From Lachnospiraceae bacterium (GTDB lineage: Bacteria; Bacillota; Clostridia; Lachnospirales; Lachnospiraceae): a DNA stretch of 64,000 nt. Within the stretch, counting starts at the first letter, position 1; the number at the start of each line of letters is the position of its first letter. The stretch is taken from assembly GCA_015057325.1 (NCBI GenBank), contig SVEQ01000001.1, positions 124,001 through 188,000 of the forward strand. Direction: 5' to 3'. The position numbers and the translations under genes were made by a program. The notes beneath the pieces were generated by a model. The model was not told the DNA's origin. It was given only the letters and a program-made list of their open reading frames with translations, and searched no databases. Shown here in pieces: positions 26,118-34,600 of the stretch.

Positions 26118-27656
26118 ATGATTTATCTGTACCAAAATGTAGAATTATATAACAATGATATAAGGGTGATGTTGCAGGCCTTCTTTGATAATGAGAAGGT
26201 TGTGACTACAGAAGAAGAGGACACATGGCTTAGCCTTGAAGCTGTATTTACATACGACACTGACGTGGAAGTGTCGCAGGTGCAGCGTGGCGGTTATGTG
26301 ACATTTACTCTTTCAGATGAGTTCGGATATGTTGATAAGAAGACGGTCGTAATCGATTTCGTGGACAAAAAGACGGCTAGGAATCCGATAAAGGGTGCTC
26401 TTTATAAAATGTTGTCAACATACACGAAAAAGGAGCTTCCCTGGGGAAGTCTTACGGGTGTGCGTCCGACCAAGATTGCGACGGAGTATATTGAACAGGG
26501 TAAGAACGAGGAAGAGATACATAAGCTTTATACGGATGTGTATCTGGCAACTTCGCAGAAGGCGGATATATGTATAGAGGTTGCAAAGAACGAGCAGAAA
26601 CTTTTTGCAAGCTATGATTATGAGAACGAGTATTGCGTCTATATTGGAATACCGTTTTGTCCGTCAAGATGTCTGTATTGCTCGTTTACGTCGTTTCCGA
26701 TTGCTGCATATTCGGGTGATCCGGAAGAAAAAAAACGTGTTCCGGGTCTTAATAATGCAGGTTATACGGTTGACGATTATATTGCTGCATTGTGTAAGGA
26801 GATGGATGCAGTTGCGGCGAGTGATTTATACAAAAACAAGAGATTGGTTGCAATATACATAGGCGGAGGAACGCCGAGTTCGATTGATGCGGACAAGCTT
26901 CACAAATTAATAACGCATCTCAAGACGGTATTTGATTTAAGTTATGTCAGAGAGTTCTGCGTAGAGTGCGGAAGACCGGACAGTATAACGGAAGAAAAGC
27001 TTGAAGTTTTGAAACAGCTTGGTGTTGACAGAATCAGTATTAATCCGCAGACAATGTCGGATGAGACACTTAAACTTATCGGAAGAGCACATACTGTCAG
27101 TCAGACGAAGGATGCGTATGCACTTGCAAGGAAGGTAGGTTTTGACAATATCAATATGGATATGATTGTCGGACTTCCGGGCGAGGATATAGAGAATGTG
27201 CGCCACACTTTATCAGAGATTGAGAAGATGGCACCTGACAGTCTTACGGTTCACTCGCTTGCTATTAAGAGAGCGGCTAATCTCAATATTGAGATGGAGA
27301 ACTACAGGTCGCTTATAAAGGGAAGCACCAACGAAATGCTGATGGCGGTTGATGAGTGCGCAAGGAGACTTGGTTTAGTTCCATACTATCTCTACCGCCA
27401 GAAAAATATTCCGGGCAAGTTGGAGAATATCGGATATGCGGCACCGGACAAAGAATGTGCCTACAATGTGCTTATCATGGAAGAGAAGTTGGATATTATA
27501 GCTATGGGTGCGGGCGCATCATCAAAGTTTGTCTTTCGCAAGGAAGGTCGCATTGAACGAGTTGAGAATGTGAAGAATGTTGACCATTACATTGAACGGA
27601 TTGATGAAATGATTGAACGCAAACAGCGTATGTTTGAGATAATAAGTCAAATGTAG
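26118..27656 (+). CDS. hemZ: HemZ-type oxygen-independent coproporphyrinogen dehydrogenase-like radical SAM protein
   Basis: 512-aa radical SAM enzyme of the HemN/HemZ branch. The 4Fe-4S motif is CPSRCLYCSF (~residues 179-188), preceded by YIGIPF and followed by the YIGGGTPSS glycine motif and DRISINPQTM, typical of the HemN fold. About 160 N-terminal residues before the radical SAM core are characteristic of HemZ. Whether it acts in haem synthesis or has another role in this strict-anaerobe setting is not shown; no other hem genes are in the window. It starts 14 bp after the MBL stop with only a weak Shine-Dalgarno. Confidence 0.88.
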   Translation: MIYLYQNVELYNNDIRVMLQAFFDNEKVVTTEEEDTWLSLEAVFTYDTDVEVSQVQRGGYVTFTLSDEFGYVDKKTVVIDFVDKKTARNPIKGALYKMLSTYTKKELPWGSLTGVRPTKIATEYIEQGKNEEEIHKLYTDVYLATSQKADICIEVAKNEQKLFASYDYENEYCVYIGIPFCPSRCLYCSFTSFPIAAYSGDPEEKKRVPGLNNAGYTVDDYIAALCKEMDAVAASDLYKNKRLVAIYIGGGTPSSIDADKLHKLITHLKTVFDLSYVREFCVECGRPDSITEEKLEVLKQLGVDRISINPQTMSDETLKLIGRAHTVSQTKDAYALARKVGFDNINMDMIVGLPGEDIENVRHTLSEIEKMAPDSLTVHSLAIKRAANLNIEMENYRSLIKGSTNEMLMAVDECARRLGLVPYYLYRQKNIPGKLENIGYAAPDKECAYNVLIMEEKLDIIAMGAGASSKFVFRKEGRIERVENVKNVDHYIERIDEMIERKQRMFEIISQM

Positions 27657-27700
27657 TAATATACAAATAAGGACACTTTGTGTTGTATGGAGGATAGCGT

Positions 27701-28333
27701 ATGATTGATGTGGGAGAAGACAATCTCGAAGTCGATGAAATGTCGGCATATCTGACAGAAGACTTGGAAACTGAAATTGCACATGGTATAGAAGTAAGCC
27801 GTCTTGCGGGACGTCTTGCTAAGGAGCTTAAGCTTGACCCTGATTTCTGCCATGATATAGAAGTAGCAGGAATGTTACATGATATTGGTAAACTGCGCGC
27901 AAGTACATATTTGTATGGCGGCGAAGAGGACACGTTAAATGTTGAGAAAATGCGTTACGTTCGTCTTCATGCGGGACTTGGATACGAGGTCGTCAAAGAG
28001 GAAGGTTATGATGATAGAATATGCGAGATGGTGCTTCATCATCACGAGAACTATGACGGCACAGGATATCCGGACAATCTTGTGGGAGAAGAGATTCCTC
28101 TTGGTGCTAGAATACTTCGCGTGTGTGATGTCTTTGTAGCACTTACGTCAGACAGACCATACCGTAAGGCATTTGACAGCGAGACTGCGGTTGAATTGCT
28201 GATAGAGGAAGTAAGACATTTTGACATGAAGGTTTTTCTGCCGTTCCAGAGTATTGTGCATGAAGAGATTCAGGCCAAGGAATTGGCAAAGAAGATGGAA
28301 GCAGGCGGTGTGCCTGACAAATTGACATTTTAA
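27701..28333 (+). CDS. Stand-alone HD-GYP domain phosphodiesterase
   Basis: 210-aa cytoplasmic protein consisting of little more than an HD-GYP domain. Metal and signature residues are intact: HGIEVSRLAG, MLHDIGK (~58-64), HAGLGYEV, HHHENYDGTGYP (113-124) and CDVFVALTSDRPYR. HD-GYP proteins hydrolyse c-di-GMP (or 3',3'-cGAMP in some cases). No sensor domain is attached; the short N-terminus is acidic. It sits in the housekeeping block between hemZ and hisS and its stop is about 20 bp before the hisS start, so it appears to be transcribed with translation genes. Confidence 0.88.
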   Translation: MIDVGEDNLEVDEMSAYLTEDLETEIAHGIEVSRLAGRLAKELKLDPDFCHDIEVAGMLHDIGKLRASTYLYGGEEDTLNVEKMRYVRLHAGLGYEVVKEEGYDDRICEMVLHHHENYDGTGYPDNLVGEEIPLGARILRVCDVFVALTSDRPYRKAFDSETAVELLIEEVRHFDMKVFLPFQSIVHEEIQAKELAKKMEAGGVPDKLTF

Positions 28334-28354
28334 GATATGAAAGGACAAGGAATA

Positions 28355-29638
28355 ATGGCAATGAAGAAGAAGCCTGTAACAGGCATGAAGGATATATTAC
28401 CTAAGGAGATGGAGATTAGAGATTATGTTATCGGTCAGATTAAGGAGACCTACAAAACATTCGGTTTTTCTTCAATGGAGACACCGTGCGTTGAACATAT
28501 TGAGAATCTTTCATCTAATCAGGGTGGAGAGAACGAGAAGCTTATATTCAAGGTATTAAAGCGTGGAGATAAGTTAACTTCTGCTGTGTCCAAAATTGCA
28601 GAGGCAGGAGCTGATGATGCGGATGCAGGTGTACTTACTGACAGTGGACTTCGTTACGACCTTACACTTCCACTCTCTCGTTATTATGCGAACAATGCCA
28701 ACGAACTCCCAAGTCCGTTTAAAGCATTGCAGATGGGTAATGTATGGAGAGCAGACCGTCCACAGAGAGGAAGATACCGTCAGTTCATGCAGTGCGATAT
28801 CGATATACTTGGCGAGCCTACTATTCTTGCAGAGATTGAGCTCATAACAGCAACAACAACACTTCTTGGCAAGATTGGTTTTGAGAAGTTTACTATAAGA
28901 CTCAACAACAGAAAGATGCTTAAGGCAATGGCGGCATACAGCGGATTTGAAGAGAAGGATTATGACAGCGTATTTATTACACTTGATAAGATGGACAAGA
29001 TTGGTCTTGAGGGTGTAAATGAAGAGCTTGTAGCACAGGGTTATTCGAAGGAGTCTGTTGATAAGTATCTTGAATTATTTGACAAGGTGACACCGGATAT
29101 AGCAGGTGTTAATTTCTTAAAGGATACACTCGGAGACTTTTTGGAGGATGGAGTTGCCGAGGATTTGGAGACTATTATGACTAGTGTTGATGCGGTGAAG
29201 TCTGCAGACTTTAAAATCGTATTTGACCCGACACTTGTTCGTGGTATGAGTTATTATACAGGACCGATATTTGAAATCTCTATGGATGAGTACGGCGGAT
29301 CTGTCGGCGGTGGCGGACGTTATGATGAAATGATCGGTAAGTTCACCGGACAGAATACCCCTGCATGTGGATTCTCAATTGGATTTGAGAGAATAGTTAT
29401 GCTCTTGCTTGAAAGAGAATATCAGGTACCGACAGGCGGTGACAAGGTAGCTTTCCTTGTTGAGAAGAACATGCCTACAGAAAAGATGTTAGAGGTGCTC
29501 AAAGAAGCAAAAAAGCAGCGTGAGAACGGAACACAGGTTAATATAGCAATCATGAAGAAGAACAAGAAGTTCCAGAAAGAGCAGATGGAGCAAGAGGGAT
29601 ACAGCCAGTTTAAGGAGTTCTTTGTGGATAGGATGTAA
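28355..29638 (+). CDS. hisS: Histidine-tRNA ligase, variant C-terminus
   Basis: Class II aminoacyl-tRNA synthetase charging tRNA-His. Motif 2 is RADRPQRGRYRQFMQ, the histidine-specific segment is VRGMSYYTGPIFEI, and motif 3 includes GFSIGFERI; SVGGGGRYDEM matches the family glycine motif. The 427-aa product is of normal length overall but the C-terminal anticodon-binding domain (after VPTGGDKVAFLV) looks short, about 70 residues. I chose ATG 28355, 9 bp after AAGGA; ATG 28337 has no ribosome-binding site. No T-box leader is visible. A perfect-stem terminator follows. Confidence 0.92.
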   Translation: MAMKKKPVTGMKDILPKEMEIRDYVIGQIKETYKTFGFSSMETPCVEHIENLSSNQGGENEKLIFKVLKRGDKLTSAVSKIAEAGADDADAGVLTDSGLRYDLTLPLSRYYANNANELPSPFKALQMGNVWRADRPQRGRYRQFMQCDIDILGEPTILAEIELITATTTLLGKIGFEKFTIRLNNRKMLKAMAAYSGFEEKDYDSVFITLDKMDKIGLEGVNEELVAQGYSKESVDKYLELFDKVTPDIAGVNFLKDTLGDFLEDGVAEDLETIMTSVDAVKSADFKIVFDPTLVRGMSYYTGPIFEISMDEYGGSVGGGGRYDEMIGKFTGQNTPACGFSIGFERIVMLLLEREYQVPTGGDKVAFLVEKNMPTEKMLEVLKEAKKQRENGTQVNIAIMKKNKKFQKEQMEQEGYSQFKEFFVDRM

Positions 29639-29672
29639 GAATAACGCAAAGTTTATTTGCAAAGTGTTTAAT

Positions 29673-29713
29673 ATAAGGTCATGGATGTTTTAGATAGTTC
29701 CATGACCTTATTT
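29673..29713 (+). terminator. Terminator after hisS
   Basis: ATAAGGTCATGG (29673-29684) pairs perfectly with CCATGACCTTAT (29700-29711) around a 15-nt loop. It is followed by only a short T stretch, so efficiency is uncertain. The AAGG/CCTT stem base resembles the secDF-recJ hairpin. Confidence 0.6.
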
Positions 29714-29727
29714 GATAGGAGTTAATA

Positions 29728-30813
29728 ATGATTAAAGTTGACTTGATTACAGGATTCTTGGGTTCCGGAAAGACGACATTTATAAAAAAATATGTAAGAT
29801 ACTTGCTTGATAAGGGTGAGAAAATTGGTATTATTGAGAACGATTACGGCGCAATCAATGTGGACATGTTGCTCTTGCATGAAGAGTTTGGTGATGAATG
29901 CGGAATGGAAATGGTGGTTGCGGCAGATGCCGATTGCCACAGAAGACGCTTTAAAACTAAGCTTATTGCTATGGGAATGGATGCTGCAAATGAAGGAAAA
30001 TACGATAGAATAATCGTAGAACCCTCGGGAATATACGATGTGGATGAGTTCTTTGATATTCTTTACGAAGAACCGCTTGACCGTTTCTATGAGATAGGTA
30101 ATGTCATTGCAATTGTTGATGCGGGTCTTCCGGGAGAACTTTCTAAAGAATCGGATTATCTGCTCACTTCCCAGATCGCAGAGGCGGGTGTGGTAGTGTT
30201 TTCCAAATTAGGAATGGATGCTGGAGTGAAAGGTGACGGCTTGTCAAAAGAGATTAATGATGTTGAGAAGGTCATTGTTCACATGAATCATGCACTTGAT
30301 AAGTTTAAGTGTAAAAGACGATATGCTACAAACGGTGATGATGTTGTAGCTAAAGACTGGGAGAATTTAACCACAGATGATTTTGAGAGAATAGAAAACA
30401 GCGGATATGTTCCTGAAGACCATATTAAGATGCGTGTTGCAGAGGATAACGGATACAAGTCGCTGTTCTTTTATCATGCTAAAATGAGCGAAGAAGAATT
30501 AAAGGATATGGCAGCAAAGCTTTTTGATGATTCGGGGTATGGTAACATTTATCGTGTCAAAGGTTTTGTGCCTGAAGGCGAGGAAGTTTCTTGTGATAAG
30601 CCTTCTGACACTTGCGGTAATTATATTCAAATAAATGCTACGAGAGAGAATGTTGAGATAACCTATACAGACAAAGGACAGGAAGTAATCATTGTTATCG
30701 GAGAAAATCTTGATAATGAAAGAATTGAAGAATGTATATGCCACTATAGTAACGAGAAGAATATAACTTCCGGTCAGTCAAACCATAATCATGGAGGAGG
30801 TTCCGGAAAATGA
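29728..30813 (+). CDS. CobW/P47K-family GTPase (G3E metallochaperone-like), variant metal motif
   Basis: 361-aa G3E GTPase of the group that inserts or ferries metals (Zn, Co, Ni, nitrile hydratase activators). The Walker A is GFLGSGKTT (residues 9-17), the Walker B-like EPSG is present, and a C-terminal SNHNHGGG tail could bind metal. The conserved CxCC metal site that normally follows switch I is absent: the corresponding segment reads ADADCHRRR (~66-74), with one Cys. This differs from canonical CobW/ZigA/YjiA. AGGAG precedes the ATG. It overlaps the next HAD gene by 4 bp and so is translationally coupled to it. Confidence 0.82.
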   Translation: MIKVDLITGFLGSGKTTFIKKYVRYLLDKGEKIGIIENDYGAINVDMLLLHEEFGDECGMEMVVAADADCHRRRFKTKLIAMGMDAANEGKYDRIIVEPSGIYDVDEFFDILYEEPLDRFYEIGNVIAIVDAGLPGELSKESDYLLTSQIAEAGVVVFSKLGMDAGVKGDGLSKEINDVEKVIVHMNHALDKFKCKRRYATNGDDVVAKDWENLTTDDFERIENSGYVPEDHIKMRVAEDNGYKSLFFYHAKMSEEELKDMAAKLFDDSGYGNIYRVKGFVPEGEEVSCDKPSDTCGNYIQINATRENVEITYTDKGQEVIIVIGENLDNERIEECICHYSNEKNITSGQSNHNHGGGSGK

Positions 30814-31502
30814 TGAATATTAAAGCATGTCTTTTTGATTTTAACGGAACAATGTTTTTTGATGGCAGACTTCATGATAAGGCGTGGCGAGAAATTATAT
30901 CAAAAAAGATTGGCAGAGAAATCTCTGATGAAGAGATTAGAAAATATATATACGGGTGCAATAACAAGGATATCGTCAGGCATTTCTTCTCGGAGAAGTA
31001 CGGAATAGATAAAATGGAGTCAGAACAAGCGGATATCGAGATTGCAAAGCTTGCAAAGGAGATTGCCGGTGAGAAAGAAAGTATGTATCGTAACCTTTGC
31101 AGGGAATTAGAAATTATAGAACTTGCTCCGGGACTTGTTAATTATCTTGACAAGTTAAAGAGTGACAATATTAAGGTTGCTATTGTATCTGCGGCAACGA
31201 AAGAAAACATTGAACTTTACTTTGAGGTGTTTGGTCTTGATAAGTGGTTTGGCTGGGAACAAATCGTATACGATGACGGAACACTGCCCGGAAAACCGGC
31301 ACCCGATATGTGGCTTGCGGCAGCAAAAAGACTGGGCGTTAATACAGATGAGTGTATTGTATATGAAGATTCGCTTAACGGAATACTTGCGGCAAAACGT
31401 GCAGGCGCAGGGCATATTGTAGCCGTATACGGTGATGCGTCCAAAGAAATGTTGGAAAAACAGGGGATTGCTGATGAATACATCTGCGATTGGAGTTGTT
31501 GA
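30810..31502 (+). CDS. HAD-superfamily protein with atypical motif I (DxN)
   Basis: 230-aa HAD subfamily IA protein, beta-phosphoglucomutase-like in layout: motif I FDFNGTMFFDG (~residues 10-20), motif II VSAATK, motif III/IV GKPAPDMW and VYEDSLNGILAAKRAG. The second motif I Asp, the general acid/base of HAD phosphatases, is replaced by Asn (DxN), while the nucleophile Asp is kept. It may be a slow phosphatase, a mutase or a binding protein. ATG 30810 overlaps the CobW stop (ATGA) and GGAGGAGG lies upstream in the CobW 3' end, so the pair is an operon. Confidence 0.82.
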   Translation: MMNIKACLFDFNGTMFFDGRLHDKAWREIISKKIGREISDEEIRKYIYGCNNKDIVRHFFSEKYGIDKMESEQADIEIAKLAKEIAGEKESMYRNLCRELEIIELAPGLVNYLDKLKSDNIKVAIVSAATKENIELYFEVFGLDKWFGWEQIVYDDGTLPGKPAPDMWLAAAKRLGVNTDECIVYEDSLNGILAAKRAGAGHIVAVYGDASKEMLEKQGIADEYICDWSC

Positions 31503-31514
31503 CAAAAGTTATAA

Positions 31515-31592
31515 AAAGTTATAAAAGGCGGTACTTATGAAACATCAACAGTCTTTACTCCTAAAGAGATGAAAGAGCCTATTGTAAGTTAA
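31515..31592 (+). other. Possible protein remnant or leader peptide in a 168-bp gap
   Basis: The gap between the HAD gene and its terminator holds an open stretch with no start codon that reads ...GGTYETSTVFTPKEMK and ends at TAA 31592, resembling the tail of a longer protein. In another frame AAGGCGG precedes a short ORF, MKHQQSLLLLKR (ATG 31537). Two direct copies of AAAGTTATAAAA lie just upstream. Neither reading can be assigned a function; it may be the decayed end of a deleted gene at this junction. Confidence 0.25.
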
Positions 31593-31612
31593 TTTTTCTT
31601 TAAATATAGAAA

Positions 31613-31646
31613 AGGTCAGGGAGGGAAATCCCCCTGACTTTTTTTA
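31613..31646. terminator. Bidirectional terminator between convergent genes
   Basis: GGTCAGGG (31614-31621) pairs with CCCTGACT (31632-31639), followed on + by a run of T. Read on - the same stem is followed by CTTTTCTATATTT. It lies between the convergent HAD (+) and 2001-aa (-) genes. Confidence 0.8.
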
Positions 31647-31670
31647 TATTTCTATTAAAAGGCTATGAAA

Positions 31671-34600
31671 TCACTTAACCTTATAGGTCTTCTTTAAGGT
31701 AGTGAACTTATGTTTTGTAACCTTAATTGTGATCTTGGTACCTTTCTTCAGTTTATATCCAAGCTTCAGCGTGTGGGTAGTACCTTTTGCCTTTGCTTTC
31801 TTATAGGCACCTATTCCCACCTTAATCTTAACGGTAGCATCTTCAAGGTTTAGTTTTACCGTTATCTTTTTGGTGTTCTTCTTTGCTGTTACTTTGGATA
31901 TTTTAAGCTTGGCATCGTTCGTATCTTTCGCATCGGTATTGCCCTTTTCCGAATCTTTAGACGAAACGGTATCCTTACCTGTTGAAGGATTAGAGCCATC
32001 CTGTTTGTTCAATGCAGCAATATCCTCTGTCTTTTCTGCACCGCAAACTTTACATTTATAGGTCTTTACTCCGGCTGCAGTTTCTGTAGGTGCCTTCGTC
32101 ACTGTTCCCTCATCCCACTGATGACCTTTTGCGGGAATAGTTTTCTGCGCTTTAAACACTGCATCACATCTTGAACAATGACTGCCTTCCGTAAGACCAT
32201 CCTGTGTGCAGGTCGCCTCTCTGGCATTATCCGTTACAGGCGTATGTCCTAATGAATGCTCTGTAATGGTCTGGGCGAGCTTGATTTCAGTTGTGCACTC
32301 GGCATCTGAGAATATCTTGCCGCAGTTTTGGCAGATACGATATTCAATATGACCATCTTCCTCACATGTAGCTCCCTGTGCCTTGAAAACAGTTACGTTT
32401 TTATGATCACAGGCAGATCTCTTAATCTTGATCACAATGCTCGTATGCTCATATTGATCTTTATCCTCACCGATATAGTTAGCTGTCGCTTCTACGTCCT
32501 CACCACGTTTCAGGACTTTATTAGCATCGTTCGTATCCCATTCCCAATTTTCGGGAAGCTCTACAGCACTTACTTTTTCCGTATTTTCGCTTACTGAAAT
32601 GTTCGGAGCCGGCTGATTGGCAATCTCAATTGGTCGAAGCTCAATCTTACTGTCTTCCGTCACGGTAAAATCAGTATCCTGATTTCTTCCGACTTCTGCG
32701 TCATTGACGTACCACAAATAATGCTGATAGTCGTCTGTATGTAGAGAGATTTCAGAACCCTTTGGTACCTTATATCCATTTTTAAGGGTCTGAGTTACAG
32801 TATCCTGATTCTCATCCTCAAAGGTATAGGTTGCGGTTATTCCGTCCCCAAGCTCGATTTTACAGAGCTTATTCATAAATACAGGATAAAGGATAACATC
32901 ATCTTCGGGAACCGTTAATGTCAAGGAAGCAGCATATGTATAATATGACTTCCTTCCTTCTTTTCTGATCCAGTAATCCGGTTCTACATCATCGTTTGCC
33001 AGTGCGCTAAAGGAAAGCTGACTGCCTACCGGATACTCATTTCCGCTCACAAAACCGTCAGGAATAGTAAATGTGCCACCTTTGCTTAAAGAATCATCAA
33101 TGGTGACTTTGCTTGTATTTGCAACAAAGCAAGCCTTGATGGATGTGGCAACCGGAGTATTTTTCATGGTCAACGTCTGATCCGATACTGATTTCTTATC
33201 GCTTCCTTCGGTAATCTCCCAATGATCAAGTTTATAGCCCTGTATAGGTACTGCCGTCAACTTAAATTCCGTATTAGTTTCTACAAATAGAGTTTCATCT
33301 GTCAGGCCCTGCCTCTTTTCAGGTTTGGAAAGGTTAATGGTTCCAACTTTTTGTCCATCACATTCATCGGCCTTGATATGAACGTCATATGTATTCGATA
33401 TAACGTTGATCTGCGAAGAATACAGGGTGATATCATAGCACTTCAGTTTTGGATTGTTGTTTTTCAATTCCAATACACCGTGATAACGTCCCACGTCAGT
33501 CGTATTGCTTAAGGTAATCTGACTAGTCTTATTCTCATTCCAAAATGTCAGATTCACGAAATCCGAAATGGAATCACCGGTCATCATGCTGCTTCCCGGT
33601 ATAAGGATCGGTGTAGGAAGATGATCCTCTATTTCACCTTTCTTAAGCGTATCGGTAGACAATCCGATTTCAACAGGCCGCTTGTTTACCGTATAATTAT
33701 AGTTAAAGGTTTTGCTCTCGCCGTCGATTGTTACGGTAATTGTCTTGTCATTATAGCGTCCCGGATCATCCGTGATCGTTTCTTTGTATCCATCTGGATA
33801 GGTTGTGGTCACAATTTTTTCTTCAGTTGTTTTTCCGTTCGCATCCTTGGTATAACGGTAAAAATCGATACACATTTCATCACCGTAATCAAAGGTATTG
33901 GTTACAGTGCCGTCACTTTTTCTCAGAACCGGATAAATATTCTGATTTCCAATCACAAGATACTGGGTATCACTTGTGAAGGAGCCAAACAGTTCATCTC
34001 CTTCATAATATACAGTGATCTTATAGCGTCCATCATTTAGTGTCGGAAGCTGTCCTGCATCCGACAGTTTGGAAGATGCCTTATTCGTGCCATCCTGCTG
34101 AAGCGTTGCATAGCAGATCTTTTGTGTTGAGTCATTCTCAATCACATACTTAATCTTGCCGGTTGGTGCTTCCATACAGTTAGCTTCCTTCGGTTTAAAT
34201 GTTACCAAAACCTCAGGTTTATTGTCATTGCTTGTGACCTCCATGGAATCAATAGCAACAGAACGCATCTTATAGGAAACTGTAAAGACATCCGTATAGG
34301 TTCTTACAGAGGTCTGTCTCAAAAGCTTTGAATCATAGGCCAACGCATCAATCCGACAACGATATTCACCGTTTACGTCCACGGTTGCGTCTTCTATAGT
34401 ATAGGATGATTTTCTGGCGCCTTTGATATCGCTCCAACCCTGTTTTTTATCATATTTCTGCCATTGATAAGTAAGTTGTAAAAAGGCATCGCTGTTGTTG
34501 ATATTGAGCCTGATATCATATGTTCTGTCAGGGTATACCGTAAGCATGTTGTTGGAAACGCCTCTGACTGTGATATCCGGATATTCGACATCTGACCTTG

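Noticed and set aside
28337-29638. T-box or other leader upstream of hisS and aspS
   Set aside because: The gap before hisS is only ~20 bp and the 96-bp gap before aspS contains no T-box sequence or specifier hairpin.
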